Source of the DNA: Achatina immaculata
Lineage: Eukaryota > Mollusca > Gastropoda > Stylommatophora > Achatinidae
Direction of reading: 5' to 3'
Assembly: GCA_009760885.1 (NCBI GenBank)
Contig: CM019713.1
Coordinates: 21,646,427 to 21,710,426, forward strand
Length of the DNA: 64,000 nt
The translations under genes were made by a program, and so were the position numbers. Shown piece after piece: positions 1 to 11,576 of this stretch. The notes under the pieces were generated by a model. That model worked only from the letters and a program-made list of their open reading frames with translations, had not been told where the DNA came from and made no database searches. Each line of letters begins with the position of its first letter. The first letter of the stretch is position 1.

Positions 1-1459
1 ATTTAAACTAAAGTAGGTATTATTTCTCTTTGTTGCTAGAAGAACTTGGGTATTATTTTTCTTTCTTGCTGGAACAACCTAGGTATTATTTACCTTTGTT
101 CTTAGAATAACTCTGTATTATTTCTCTTTGCTGTTAAAATAACTTTGGTATTATTTCTCCTTGTTGTTGTAATAACTTAGATATTATTTCTCTTTGTGGT
201 TAGACAACTTAGGTATTATTTCTCTTTGTTCTTAGAATAGTTTAAGTTTTATTTCTCTTTGTTGCTAGAAGAACTGTGGGTATTATTTCTCTTTGTTGTT
301 AGAAAAACTTGTTCATTATTTCTAATTACTGTTAGAAGAACCTGGGTATTATTTACATTTGTTCTTAGAAGAACTTGGGTATTATTTCTCTTTGTTCTTA
401 GAAGAACTTGGGTATTATTTCTCTTTGTTCTTAGAAGAACTTGGGTATTATTTCTCTTTGTTCTTAGAAGAACTTGGATATTATTTCTCTTTGTTCTTAG
501 AACAACTTGGATATTATTTTTCTTTGTTCTTAGAAGAACTTGAATATTATTTTTATTTGTTCTTAGAAGAACTTTGATATTATTTTTCGTTGTTTTTAGA
601 AGAACATGGATATTATTTTTTTTTCCTTAGAAGAAATTGGACCTTATCTGTCTTTGTTTGTTTGAAGAACTGTGTATTATTTTTCTTTTTGGTAGGAAAA
701 CTTGGACATTATTTTTCTTTTTTGTTAGAAGACTTCGGTATTATTTCTCTTTGTTGTTAGAAGAACTTGAGCATTATTTCTCTTTGTTTTTAGAAGAATT
801 TTGGCATTATTTCTCTTTGTTGTTAGACGAACTTGAGTATTATGTCTTTTTGCTGCTACAAGAACTTGGACATTATTTTTCTTTGTTGTTAGAAGACTTC
901 CGACATTATTTATTTTTTTGTTAGAAGAACTTGAATATTATTTCTCTTTGTTGTTAGAAGAATTTGAGTATTATTTTTCTTTGTTGTTAGAAGAACTTAA
1001 GTGTTATTTCTCTTTGTTGTTAGAAGAACTTCGGCATTATCTCTTTTTGTTGTTAGAATACCTTAGGTATTATTCTTCTTTGTTGTTAGAAGAACTTGGG
1101 CATTATTTCACTTTGTTATTAGAATAGCTTAGATATTATTTCCTGTGCTGTTAGAAGAACTTGGGCATTATTTCTACTTGTTGTTAGAATACCTTAGGTA
1201 TTATTTCTATTTGTTTTAAGAACTTGAGTATTCTCTTTCTGTTGGAAGAACTTTGCATAATTTCTCTTTGTTGTTACAAGAACTTTGACATTATTTCTCT
1301 CGTTTTTTTTTTGGTAGAACAGCGTATGCATTGTTTCTCTTTGTTGTTAGAAGAACTTAGATATTATTTCTCTTTACTGTTAGATGAACTTGGGCATTAT
1401 GTCTCTTGTTGTTAGGAGAACTTACGTATTATTTCTTTTTGCTATTAGAAGAACTTCGG
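1..1459. repeat. 33-bp tandem array, about 44 units, left edge of window
   Basis: The unit is about 33 bp and contains TTAGAAGAACTTGG and TATTATTTCTCTTTG. Units at 355-520 are almost identical, while those on both sides are more diverged. Because 33 is a multiple of three, several frames stay open and encode 11-residue periodic peptides (WVLFLFVLRRT type). I read these as repeat artefacts. The array runs off the left edge, so its full length is unknown. Confidence 0.95.
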
Positions 1460-1632
1460 CACTTCTGTCACTAAATCAATGTCTAACAGTACAAGTTTCT
1501 ATCACTGAATCATATTTTATTCAGAACAACACTTTTCCGTCACTAAATCATATTCTAAAAAGGACAACAAGTTTCTGTCGCTAAATCATATTCTAAACAG
1601 AACAACATGCTTATGTCACTAAATCATGTCCT
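1460..1632. repeat. 38-bp tandem repeat, about 4.5 units
   Basis: CACTAAATCA-like blocks start at 1469, 1503, 1541, 1579 and 1617, giving spacings of 34, 38, 38 and 38 bp. They are separated by sequence of the form TATTCTAAACAGAACAACA. It directly abuts the 33-bp array on its left. Confidence 0.85.
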
Positions 1633-1654
1633 CCATCAACTGTCTCTTTGCCTG

Positions 1655-2140
1655 TTTCCTTTTATATTTCATTTTCATTGACCATAGCAGTCTTCTGCTA
1701 TATATTACCTTTTCTTTGACCATCCACCATTCTATATTTCCTTTTCTTTGACCATCCACCATTTTATATTTCCTTTTCTTTGACCATCCACCATTTTATA
1801 TTTCCTTTTCTTTGAACATCCACCATTTTATATTTCATTTTCTTTGACCATCCACCATTTATATTACCTTTTCTTTGACCATCCACCATTTTATATTACA
1901 TTTTCTTTGACCATCCACCATTTTATATTTCATTTTCTTTGACCATCCACCATTTATATTACCTTTTCTTTGACCATCCACCATTTTATATTTCCTTTTC
2001 TTTGACCATCCACCATTTATATTACCTTTTCTTTGACCATCCACCATTTTATATTACCTTTTCTTTGACCATCCACCATTTTATATTTCCTTTTCTTTGA
2101 CCATCCGCCATTTTATACTTCCTTTTCTTTGACGACCCAC
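1655..2140. repeat. 31-33-bp tandem array with TTTGACCATCCACCAT core
   Basis: About 15 units of TTTTCTTTGACCATCCACCA followed by TTTATATTTCC. A minus-strand open frame at 1859-2047 merely reads the repeat (MVDGQRKGN and GGWSKKRKYK in alternation). Confidence 0.92.
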
Positions 2141-2980
2141 CATGATTATTCCAGTGAAGAAAATCTAATGCGAAAGCTGAGGCGAAAAATTCAGAATATT
2201 CATAATTAAAAACAGATCCTCGCCGGCATTTTATAATTAAATTCTTTCTCTGATCGGTCTAAACTTTGGAGCACTTAATGAAACTGAAAAAAAAAGAAAA
2301 AGGAAAATGCTAAAACTGGATCATCACATATAAGATAATTTTACGGGTTGGTTTTTTTGGTTTTTTTTTGTGCCTCTGTAGGCGAACGTGCATGCACTCA
2401 CTCACAAAAACTGTTACCTATCAGTAAGACTAATGTATTAAATCAGCTCAACTGTTGAAGAATAATTCAGTTAGGAACTAATGGAATAAACATTTCTCAG
2501 CCGATCCCCAAATGTCTTAGAACTAGCGAGGAAAATACAAGGAACTACGCAAGTCCAACGAGCGCTGCAAAAGTTGTGAAAGCTTTTTTCTGAAAATGTC
2601 GAAATTACCGTCAAGAATCAGTTATCTAATCCCCGCTAAAGCCACCCTCAGCTCACAATCTTGCCCCGAGCAAAATGATAAACGACCCTTAGGAAAGCTG
2701 CATACACGTGCTTTGTCTGGAGGTGCAGCCATTTTGTATTCCCTGGACGGCCACACATATCTTCTTCTTCTTCTTAACAAGGAAGTAACGTTAAAGTCGA
2801 GTGCCGGGGCCTTCTGGCAAATACATTAGCTTCATGTGGCCTTTACAGCTGCAAGTACTTGACAGCGCTTTGAAGGTACATACATCTCACCACAGGGACA
2901 GCCCAGAATCTTCAAGAAAATGCCATCTTTAGAGCTTGCAACCACACTTATATCCTGCTAACAAGCAATAGAGTACCAGC
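2141..2980. other. Non-repetitive spacer, no supported gene
   Basis: There is low-complexity A- and T-rich sequence near 2290-2370. A 77-residue plus-strand open frame (2596-2829) begins MSKLPSRISYLIPAK and has no motif I recognise. It is short and without splice or promoter evidence, so I do not call it a gene. Confidence 0.6.
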
Positions 2981-2984
2981 TACA

Positions 2985-3130
2985 ATAAGAGAAACTGAAC
3001 GTAAAATAAGAGAAACTAAGCATAAAATCAGAGAAACTAAACATAAAATTAGAGAAACTAAACATAAAATAAGAGAAACTAAACATAAAATAAGAGAACC
3101 TAGACATAAAATAAGAGAAACTAAACATCC
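2985..3130. repeat. 21-bp tandem repeat, about 7 units
   Basis: The unit is AAAATAAGAGAAACTAAACAT with a few substitutions. The minus-strand reading is a Phe/Ser-rich peptide of period 7. Confidence 0.92.
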
Positions 3131-3194
3131 TTGTTACTTTATTACATAAAAACCATGTTCTCGCTCCTATAGAATCTAAGGTTCTTCTCATCAG

Positions 3195-4530
3195 AGGATG
3201 TTCTTGCTTGTGTTGGATGTGAAAGATGTTGATCTTTGTGTTCGAAAAATGTTGTTCTTTGTGCTTGATGTGAAAAATGTTGTTCTTTGTGTTTGATGTG
3301 AAAAATGTTGTTCTTTGTGCTTGATGTGAAAAATGTTGTTCTTTGTGCTTGATGTGAAAGATGTTGTTCTTTGTGTTTGATGTGAAAGATGTTGTTCTTT
3401 GTGTTTGATGTGAAAGATGTTGATCTTTGTGTTGGATGTGAAAGATGTTGATCTTTGTGTTTGAAAGATGTTGTTCTTTGTGCTTGATGTGAAAGATGTT
3501 GTTCTTTGTGCTTGATGTGAAAGATGTTGTTCTTTGTGTTTGAAAGATGTTGTTCTTTGTGCTTGATGTGAAAGATGTTGTTCTTTGTGCTTGATGTGAA
3601 AGATGTTGATCTTTGTGTTTGATGTGAAAGATATTGATCTTTGTGTTTTAAAGATGTTGTTCTTTGTGCTTGATGTGGAAGATGTTGATCTTTGTGTTTG
3701 ATGTGAAAGATGTTAGTCTTTGTGTTTGATGTGATAGATGTTGATCTTTGTGTTTGAAAGATGTTGTTTGTGCTTGATGAGAAAGATGTTTTTGTTTGTG
3801 CTTGATTTGAAAGATGTTGTTCTTTGTGCTTCATGTAGAAGATGTTGTTCTCTGTGTTTGATGTGAAAGATGTTGTTCTTTGTGTTTGATGTAAAATTTG
3901 TTCTTTGTGCTTGATGTGAAAGATATTGTTCTTTGTGCTTGATGTGAAAGATTTTGTTCTTTGTGCTTGATGTGAAAGATGTTGTTCTTTGGTCTTGATT
4001 TGAAAGATATTGTTCTTTGTGTTTGAAAGATGTTGTTCTTTGTGCTTGATGTGAAAGATGTTGTTCTTTGTGCTTGATGTGAAAGATGTTGATCTTTGTG
4101 TTTGATGTGAAAGATATTGATCTTTGTGTTTTAAAGATGTTGTTCTTTGTGCTTGATGTGGAAGATGTTGATCTTTGTGTTTGATGTGAAAGATGTTAGT
4201 CTTTGTGTTTGATGTGATAGATGTTGATCTTTGTGTTTGAAAGATGTTGTTTGTGCTTGATGAGAAAGATGTTTTTGTTTGTGCTTGATTTGAAAGATGT
4301 TGTTCTTTGTGCTTCATGTAGAAGATGTTGTTCTCTGTGTTTGATGTGAAAGATGTTGTTCTTTGTGTTTGATGTAAAATTTGTTCTTTGTGCTTGATGT
4401 GAAAGATATTGTTCTTTGTGCTTGATGTGAAAGATTTTGTTCTTTGTGCTTGATGTGAAAGATGTTGTTCTTTGGTCTTGATTTGAAAGATATTGTTCTT
4501 TGGTCTTGATGTGAAAGATATTGTTCTCAC
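3195..4530. repeat. 28-bp tandem array with an internal 483-bp duplication
   Basis: The unit is GATGTGAAAGATGTTGTTCT followed by TTGTGCTT, about 48 copies. Positions 3538-4020 and 4021-4503 match with a constant offset of 483 bp, including irregular short units, so the block was duplicated as a whole. On the minus strand the array is open for 467 codons (3142-4545), giving 28-residue periodic Lys/Gln/His/Ser text. The periodicity and lack of domains make that frame a repeat artefact. Confidence 0.93.
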
Positions 4531-4663
4531 TGTTTGATCTGACAATAACAGAGAATTTAACTGTTTTGACTAGAGATTTGCCGAATAGTAATTTTTAGAT
4601 TCGGTCTCAAGCAAAAGTTTTGATTTTCTGAGCGGTCGGATGGAAAAATCGAAAATGAAAAGC

Positions 4664-5491
4664 AGATTAGTAGAAGTATAACAGATTGGTAGAAGTATAA
4701 CAGATTGGTAGAAGTATAACAGAGTGGTAGAAGTATAACAGAGTGGTAGAAGTATAACAGATTGGTAGAAGTATAACAGAGTGGTAGAAGTATAACAGAG
4801 TGGTAGAAGTATAACAGAGTGGTAGAAGTATAACAGAGTGGTAGAAGTATAACAGATTGGTAGAAGTATAACAGAGTGGTAGAAGTATAACAGATTGGTA
4901 GAAGTATAACAGATTGGTAGAAGTATAACAGAGTGGTAGAAGTATAACAGAGTGGTAGAAGTATAACAGATTGGTAGAAGTATAACAGAGTGGTAGAAGT
5001 ATAACAGATTGGTAGAAGTATAACAGATTGGTAGAAGTATAACAGGTTGGTAGAGGTATAAGAAAGTGGTAGAAGTATAACAGATTGGTAGAAGTATAAC
5101 AGAGTGGTAGAAGTATAACAGATTGCTAGAAGTATAACAGATTGATAGAAGTATAAGAAAGTGGTAGAAGTATAACAGATTGCTAGAAGTATAACAGATT
5201 GCTAGAAGTATAACAGATGGTAGAAGTATAACAGATTGGTAGAAGTATAACAGATTGGTAGAAGTATAACAGGTTGGTAGAGGTATAAGAAAGTGGTAGA
5301 AGTATAACAGATTGGTAGAAGTATAACAGAGTGGTAGAAGTATAACAGATTGCTAGAAGTATAACAGATTGCTAGAAGTATAACAGATTGATAGAAGTAT
5401 AAGAAAGTGGTAGAAGTATAACAGATTGGTAGAAGTATAACAGATTGGTATACGTATAACAGATTGCTAGAAGTATAACAGATTGGTAGAA
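4664..5491. repeat. 19-bp tandem array, copy A
   Basis: The unit is AGATTGGTAGAAGTATAAC or AGAGTGGTAGAAGTATAAC, about 43 copies, with rarer ATTGCTAG and GAGGTATAAGAAA variants. The order of variants is repeated in the array at 6594-7290, which marks the larger duplication. Confidence 0.95.
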
Positions 5492-5939
5492 GTAGGTGTT
5501 ATATCTATCTTAGTTTACAAGACGCTGTCTTACACAGGGAGACTTTGCCAACATTCTGAACATAAAATTTATGCTGTAACTTTATAACCTGAAAAAATTT
5601 GACAGAAAATTTAAAATGATCTATTTCTGCTATATAGTTCCAGATTTGCAGAATTTTACAGACATAATATGTATTAATACACTTAATAATCGCTTGAATG
5701 GGAATATTCCAATTTTCTAATGGTGGAATACAAATGCGAATAGTGCACTGATCAGAACAAAGACGCTACAAATGTTGTTTGAAACATTGGCCACACCAGC
5801 ACATAACAAAAGTAAGTTGTAGGCTTCAGATCTAGCACATGCCACGAGGAATACCCAGCTTTGCACATAAAGGTGAGAACAGACTCACTATTTCGTCCCC
5901 TCAATATAAAAATAAAAATCTAAACATCACCACTGGTCT

Positions 5940-6118
5940 TACTTTGTCTCTCTGTCTCACTCTGTCTCAGTCTGTCTCTGTTTGTCTCTCTGTCTCAGTT
6001 TGTCTCAGTCTGTCTCACTTTGTCTCAGTCTGTCTCTGTTTGTCTCTCTGTCCCAGTTTGCCTCAGTCTGTCTCTGTGTCTCATTTTGTCTCAGTCTGTC
6101 TCAGTTTGTCTCAGCTTT
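5940..6118 (+). repeat. (TGTCTCAGTY)n array
   Basis: A 10/20-bp pyrimidine-rich repeat (TTTGTCTCAG, TCTGTCTCAG). It resumes at 6269-6390 after the LINE 3' end, so the LINE fragment lies inside it. Open frames here encode only Ser/Leu/Val/Cys repeats. Confidence 0.9.
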
Positions 6119-6268
6119 TGATATGCTTTTTCCTAATTTAATTTGTATATTTGTACTAAATCAAGTGTGTGGGAAGAATGAAAGATGGAGTGATGAAGGG
6201 CAGAATGTAAGACGGTCCTGCGTGCCCAATTCTTTACCGTTGAAAAATAAAGATTCATTCATTCATTC
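6119..6268 (+). mobile_element. 3' end of a CR1/L2-like LINE, (ATTC)n tail
   Basis: The segment contains AAGGGCAGAATGTAAGACGG and CCTGCGTGCCCAATTCTT, then AATAAAGATTCATTCATTC. The same terminal sequence is at 41,975-42,055 and 55,034-55,115, where it follows a LINE C-terminus and ends in (ATCA)n instead of (ATTC)n. I infer a 5'-truncated insertion of a sister subfamily into the TGTCTCAG array. No coding part remains. Confidence 0.75.
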
Positions 6269-6593
6269 AGTTTATCTCAGTCTGTCTCTTTTTGTATTAC
6301 TTTGTTTCAGTTTGTCTCAGTTTGTCTTAATTTGTCTCAGTCTGTCTCAGTTTGTCTCAACCTGTCTCAGTTTGTCTCAATCTGTCTTAAAAAAACTTTT
6401 CCTGCTTGCATTAAAAACAAAACTCCCAAAGGATTCCGACAAGGATTACTCTGGGCATTTTTTTGGTTGATTCTCACATTCATGTTTTATACAATGACAG
6501 TATCAAATACAGACGTCCTTCAAGTCCACTACAGACACTGAGAGGTTTATCCCAGGCGTACTTTAAGTCCACTACAGACACTGAGAGGTTTAT

Positions 6594-8392
6594 CAGAGTG
6601 GTAGAAGTATAACAGAGTGGTAGAAGTATAACAGAGTGGTAGAAGTATAACAGATTGGTAGAAGTATAACAGAGTGGTAGAAGTATAACAGATTGGTAGA
6701 AGTATAACAGATTGGTAGAAGTATAACAGAGTGGTAGAAGTATAACAGAGTGGTAGAAGTATAACAGATTGGTAGAAGTATAACAGAGTGGTAGAAGTAT
6801 AACAGATTGGTAGAAGTATAACAGATTGGTAGAAGTATAACAGGTTGGTAGAGGTATAAGAAAGTGGTAGAAGTATAACAGATTGGTAGAAGTATAACAG
6901 AGTGGTAGAAGTATAACAGATTGCTAGAAGTATAACAGATTGATAGAAGTATAAGAAAGTGGTAGAAGTATAACAGATTGCTAGAAGTATAACAGATTGC
7001 TAGAAGTATAACAGAGTGGTAGAAGTATAACAGATTGGTAGAAGTATAACAGATTGGTAGAAGTATAACAGGTTGGTAGAGGTATAAGAAAGTGGTAGAA
7101 GTATAACAGATTGGTAGAAGTATAACAGAGTGGTAGAAGTATAACAGATTGCTAGAAGTATAACAGATTGCTAGAAGTATAACAGATTGATAGAAGTATA
7201 AGAAAGTGGTAGAAGTATAACAGATTGGTAGAAGTATAACAGATTGGTATACGTATAACAGATTGCTAGAAGTATAACAGATTGGTAGAAGTAGGTGTTA
7301 TATCTATCTTAGTTTACAAGACGCTGTCTTACACAGGGAGACTTTGCCAACATTCTGAACATAAAATTTATGCTGTAACTTTATAACCTGAAAAAATTTG
7401 ACAGAAAATTTAAAATGATCTATTTCTGCTATATAGTTCCAGATTTGCAGAATTTTACAGACATAATATGTATTAATACACTTAATAATCGCTTGAATGG
7501 GAATATTCCAATTTTCTAATGGTGGAATACAAATGCGAATAGTGCACTGATCAGAACAAAGACGCTACAAATGTTGTTTGAAACATTGGCCACACCAGCA
7601 CATAACAAAAGTAAGTTGTAGGCTTCAGATCTAGCACATGCCACGAGGAATACCCAGCTTTGCACATAAAGGTGAGAACAGACTCACTATTTCGTCCCCT
7701 CAATATAAAAATAAAAATCTAAACATCACCACTGGTCTTACTTTGTCTCTCTGTCTCACTCTGTCTCAGTCTGTCTCTGTTTGTCTCTCTGTCTCAGTTT
7801 GTCTCAGTCTGTCTCACTTTGTCTCAGTCTGTCTCTGTTTGTCTCTCTGTCCCAGTTTGCCTCAGTCTGTCTCTGTGTCTCATTTTGTCTCAGTCTGTCT
7901 CAGTTTGTCTCAGCTTTTGATATGCTTTTTCCTAATTTAATTTGTATATTTGTACTAAATCAAGTGTGTGGGAAGAATGAAAGATGGAGTGATGAAGGGC
8001 AGAATGTAAGACGGTCCTGCGTGCCCAATTCTTTACCGTTGAAAAATAAAGATTCATTCATTCATTCAGTTTATCTCAGTCTGTCTCTTTTTGTATTACT
8101 TTGTTTCAGTTTGTCTCAGTTTGTCTTAATTTGTCTCAGTCTGTCTCAGTTTGTCTCAACCTGTCTCAGTTTGTCTCAATCTGTCTTAAAAAAACTTTTC
8201 CTGCTTGCATTAAAAACAAAACTCCCAAAGGATTCCGACAAGGATTACTCTGGGCATTTTTTTGGTTGATTCTCACATTCATGTTTTATACAATGACAGT
8301 ATCAAATACAGACGTCCTTCAAGTCCACTACAGACACTGAGAGGTTTATCCCAGGCGTACTTTAAGTCCACTACAGACACTGAGAGGTTTAT
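6594..8392. repeat. 1,799-bp tandem duplication, copy B
   Basis: This is the second copy of 4796-6593, nearly identical throughout. It carries the 19-bp array (6594-7290), spacer (7291-7738), TGTCTCAG arrays (7739-7917 and 8068-8189) and 43-bp units. Such low divergence means a very recent duplication, or an assembly duplication. Confidence 0.93.
7918..8067 (+). mobile_element. 3' end of CR1/L2-like LINE, duplicated copy
   Basis: This is the copy of the 6119-6268 fragment carried by the 1.8-kb duplication. It is not an independent insertion, because the flanks are duplicated with it. Confidence 0.75.
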
Positions 8393-8830
8393 CCCAGGCG
8401 TCCTTTAAGTCCACTACAGACACTGAGAGGTTTATCCCAGGCGTACTTTAAGTCCACTACAGACACTGAGAGGTTTATCCCAGGCGTCCTTTAAGTCCAC
8501 TACAGACACTGATAGGTTTATCCCAGGCGTCCTTCAAGTCCACTACAGACATTGATAGGTTTATCCCAGGCATCCTTCAACTCCACTACAGACATTGACA
8601 GGTTTATCCCAGGCGTCCTTCAAGTCCACTACAGACATTGACAGGTTTATCCCAGACATCCTTCAACTCCACTACAGACATTGATAGGTTTATCCCAGGC
8701 GTCCTTCAAGTCCACTGCGGACACTGATAGGTTTATCCCAGACATCCTTCAACTCCACTACAGACATTGATAGGTTTATCCCATGTGTCTTTTAAGTCCA
8801 CTACGGACAGAGAGAGGTTTATCCCAACCA
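8315..8830. repeat. 43-bp tandem array, about 12 units
   Basis: The unit contains AAGTCCACTACAGACACTGA and GAGGTTTATCCCAGGCGTCC. GAGGTTT starts at 8341 and 8384, giving 43 bp. Two further units sit at 6516-6593 in copy A of the duplication. Confidence 0.93.
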
Positions 8831-8854
8831 AAGATATACAGTGTAGGGACAAGG

Positions 8855-9485
8855 TGTCATTGTCTTCGTCATAGTTATCTTATTCTCTCGTCATAGTTAT
8901 CTTATTCTCTCGTCATAGTTATCTTATTCTCTCGTCATAGTTATCTTATTCTCTCGTCAGAGTTTTCTTATTCTCTCGTCAGAGTTATCTTATTCTCTCG
9001 TCAGAGTTTTCTTATTCTCTCGTTATAGTTATCTTATTCTCATGTCATAGTTAACTTATTCTCTCGTTATAGTTATCTTATTCTCACGTCATAGTTATTT
9101 TATTCTTAAGTCATAGTTATCTTATTCTCACGTCATAGTTAACTTATTCTCTCGTTATAGTTATCTTTTTCTCTCGTCATAGTTATCTTATTCTCTCGTC
9201 AGTTTTCTAATTCTCATGTCATAGTTAACTTATTCTCACGTCATAGTTATCTTATTCTCTCGTCAGAGTTTTCTTATTCTCTCTTTATAGTTATCTTATT
9301 CTCACGTCATAGTTATCTTATTCTTAAGTCATAGTTATCTTATTCTTATGTCATAGTTAACTTATTCTCTCGTTATAGTTATCTTATTCTCACGTCATAG
9401 TTATCTTATTCTCTCGTCATAGTTTTCTTATTCTCATGTCATAGTTATCTTATTCTCACGTTATAGTTATCTTATTCATAGTTAT
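8855..9485. repeat. 22-bp tandem array, about 28 units
   Basis: The unit is CGTCATAGTTATCTTATTCT plus CT, with CGTCAGAG, CGTTATAG and ATGTCATAG variants. Confidence 0.94.
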
Positions 9486-9534
9486 CTTGTTTATCGAAAT
9501 GTGTCGCCAGCAGGTAACTAGAGCTTTATTGTAA

Positions 9535-9760
9535 CTGCAGCTTTGTTGTTACTAGAGATGTTTTGTTGTGGCTAGAGTTTTGTTGTGGCTAGAGTTTTGT
9601 TGTGGCTAGAGTTTTGTTGTGGCTAGAGTTTTGTTGTGGCTAGAGTTTTTCTCTCGCTAGAGTTTTTTTGTGACTAGAGTTTTCTTGTGATTTCAGTTTA
9701 TTACTACAGTTTTATTGTGATTTCAGTTTTTTTTTTTTGCGACTAGAGTTTTCCTGTGAC
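9535..9760. repeat. 17-bp tandem repeat, degenerate to the right
   Basis: The unit is GTTGTGGCTAGAGTTTT, for example GGCTAG at 9570 and 9587. The left six units are clean; the right part decays into TTGTGA and TTTCAG blocks. Confidence 0.88.
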
Positions 9761-10055
9761 ATTTCTGTCAAAATGTCAGTACAAATATCAAACATGGAGC
9801 GGCCTACCGTTATTACATTTACTGCCACAAGCAAACGTAAAAGTTTTGCTTCTTTAAAGGCATCCACGAACACAGCTATATTGATGAACACGTTATTACA
9901 GTGATGTGAGAAAGTTTTACTCTCTTTCTCTCTCTCTCTCTCTCTCCATGTTTCTGGTAAGCGTGCCCTACAGCAAATAATTAGCATGTTCTTTGTCTTT
10001 TTTTTCTGGGCAAGATCATGATTTACTGAATACATGACTTCTAATCTTCACAAGC
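9761..10055. other. Spacer with (TC)n tract
   Basis: Contains a pure pyrimidine dinucleotide tract at about 9919-9947. The minus-strand open frame across it (9712-10035) has no recognisable motif. Confidence 0.6.
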
Positions 10056-10242
10056 TGACACTCACTGATATACCGCTGACACTCACTACTATCCAACTGA
10101 TACACTCACTGCTGTACGATTGATACACTCTCTGCTGTACAACTGATACACTCACTGCTGTACGACTGATACACTCACTGCTGTACGACTGATACACTCA
10201 CTGCTGTACGACTGATACACTCACTGCTGTACGACTGATACT
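10056..10242. repeat. 23-bp tandem repeat, about 8 units
   Basis: The unit is TGATACACTCACTGCTGTAC plus GAC. The two leftmost units are diverged. Confidence 0.92.
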
Positions 10243-10358
10243 AATTTACACCCGACAATCATTGCTTGTAGTGCCTTATGTTAGGTTTATTTTGATGACA
10301 TCGTTCTGTGGTTGTGTGAAATAGATGAATGTGCGAGCAGGGAAAGATATGATGATGG

Positions 10359-10392
<34 letters not shown>

Positions 10393-10611
10393 ATTATGTA
10401 GAGAATGTTGATAACGCACTGCTGCTGCGCTGGTGGTTGTATTCGTCGTTGGGGCCAACGAGTGGCGGCCGTGGATATGGGGACTTTGTAGATAGACAAG
10501 GCGGATAACAAGGCATAGACTGACGACTTGTGACTTCTACTAGAAGCTGAGAGGGGCGGGTTTGTCCGTTGTCTAACTCTAACTATGGGAACTCAGGAGT
10601 GTCATCTAGTC
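10243..10611. other. Spacer with a (GAT)n microsatellite
   Basis: The (GAT)n tract is at about 10,347-10,392 with one GGT interruption. The rest is unique. Minus-strand frames read the tract as poly-Ile or poly-Ser and are not supported as genes. Confidence 0.65.
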
Positions 10612-11576
10612 GTTCCTAGCTGTGTCATAGCTCGTTCCTAGCTGTGTCATAGCTTGTTCCTAGCTGTGTCATAGCTTGTTCCTAGCTGTGTCATAGCTTG
10701 TTCCTAGCTGTGTCATAGCTTGTTCCTAGCTGTGTCATAGCTTGTTCCTAGCTGTGTCATAGCTTGTTCCTAGCTGTGTCATAGCTCGTTCCTATCTGTG
10801 TCATAGCTTGTTCCTAGCTGTGTCATAGCTTGTTCCTAGCTGTGTCATAGCTCGTTCCTAGCTGTGTCATAGCTTGTTCCTAGCTGTGTCATAGCTCGTT
10901 CCTAGCTGTGTCATAGCTTGTTCCTAGCTGTGTCATAGCTTGTTCCTAGCTGTGTCATAGCTTGTTCCTAGCTGTGTCATAGCTTGTTCCTAGCTGTGTC
11001 ATAGCTTGTTCCTAGCTGTGTCATAGCTTGTTCCTAGCTGTGTCATAGCTTGTTCCTAGCTGTGTCATAGCTTGTTCCTAGCTGTGTCATAGCTTGTTCC
11101 TAGCTGTGTCATAGCTTGTTCCTAGCTGTGTCATAGCTTGTTCCTAGCTGTGTCATAGCTTGTTCCTATCTGTGTCATAGCTTGTTCCTAGCTGTGTCAT
11201 AGCTTGTTCCTAGCTGTGTCATAGCTCGTTCCTAGCTGTGTCATAGCTTGTTCCTAGCTGTGTCATAGCTTGTTCCTAGCTGTGTCATAGCTTGTTCCTA
11301 GCTGTGTCATAGCTTGTTCCTAGCTGTGTCATAGCTTGTTCCTAGCTGTGTCATAGCTTGTTCCTAGCTGTGTCATAGCTTGTTCCTAGCTGTGTCATAG
11401 CTTGTTCCTATCTGTGTCATAGCTTGTTCCTAGCTGTGTCATAGCTTGTTCCTAGCTGTGTCATAGCTTGTTCCTAGCTGTGTCATAGCTTGTTCCTAGC
11501 TGTGTCATAGCTTGTTCCTATCTGTGTCATAGCTTGTTCCTAGCTGTGTCATAGCTTGTTCCTAGCTGTGTCATAG
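10612..11576. repeat. 22-bp tandem array, about 44 highly uniform units
   Basis: The unit is TAGCTGTGTCATAGCTTGTT plus CC. The only common variants are CTCGTTCC and TATCTG. The uniformity suggests recent expansion or homogenisation. The core includes the short inverted pieces TAGCT/AGCTA. Confidence 0.96.

Larger units (their letters stand above)
4796..6593. repeat. 1.8-kb tandem duplication, copy A
   Basis: It contains part of the 19-bp array, a 350-bp spacer, a TGTCTCAG microsatellite, a LINE 3' end and the first 43-bp units. It matches 6594-8392 with an offset of 1,799 bp (1,798 bp left of a one-base indel near 5218). The junction is clear: at 6594 a 43-bp unit is interrupted by the 19-bp array, whereas at the matching point in copy B the 43-bp array continues. 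Confidence 0.93.

Noticed and set aside
1..1459. Leucine-rich 33-bp repeat as a leucine-rich-repeat protein
   Set aside because: The 11-residue period lacks the LxxLxL pattern, several frames are open, and units with frameshifting indels are frequent.
2596..2829. 77-codon unique plus-strand frame as a small gene
   Set aside because: No recognisable motif, no promoter or splice signal, and length within chance expectation for unique spacer DNA.
3142..4545. 467-codon minus-strand open frame as a gene
   Set aside because: It is an exact reading of a 28-bp tandem array with 28-residue periodicity, no domain, and an internal 483-bp duplication that explains its length.
5839..6541. Paired Ser/Leu/Val-rich plus-strand frames, repeated at 7638-8340, as a duplicated gene family
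   Set aside because: They read the TGTCTCAG microsatellite and a LINE 3' UTR. The duplication is a 1.8-kb DNA duplication and not two genes.
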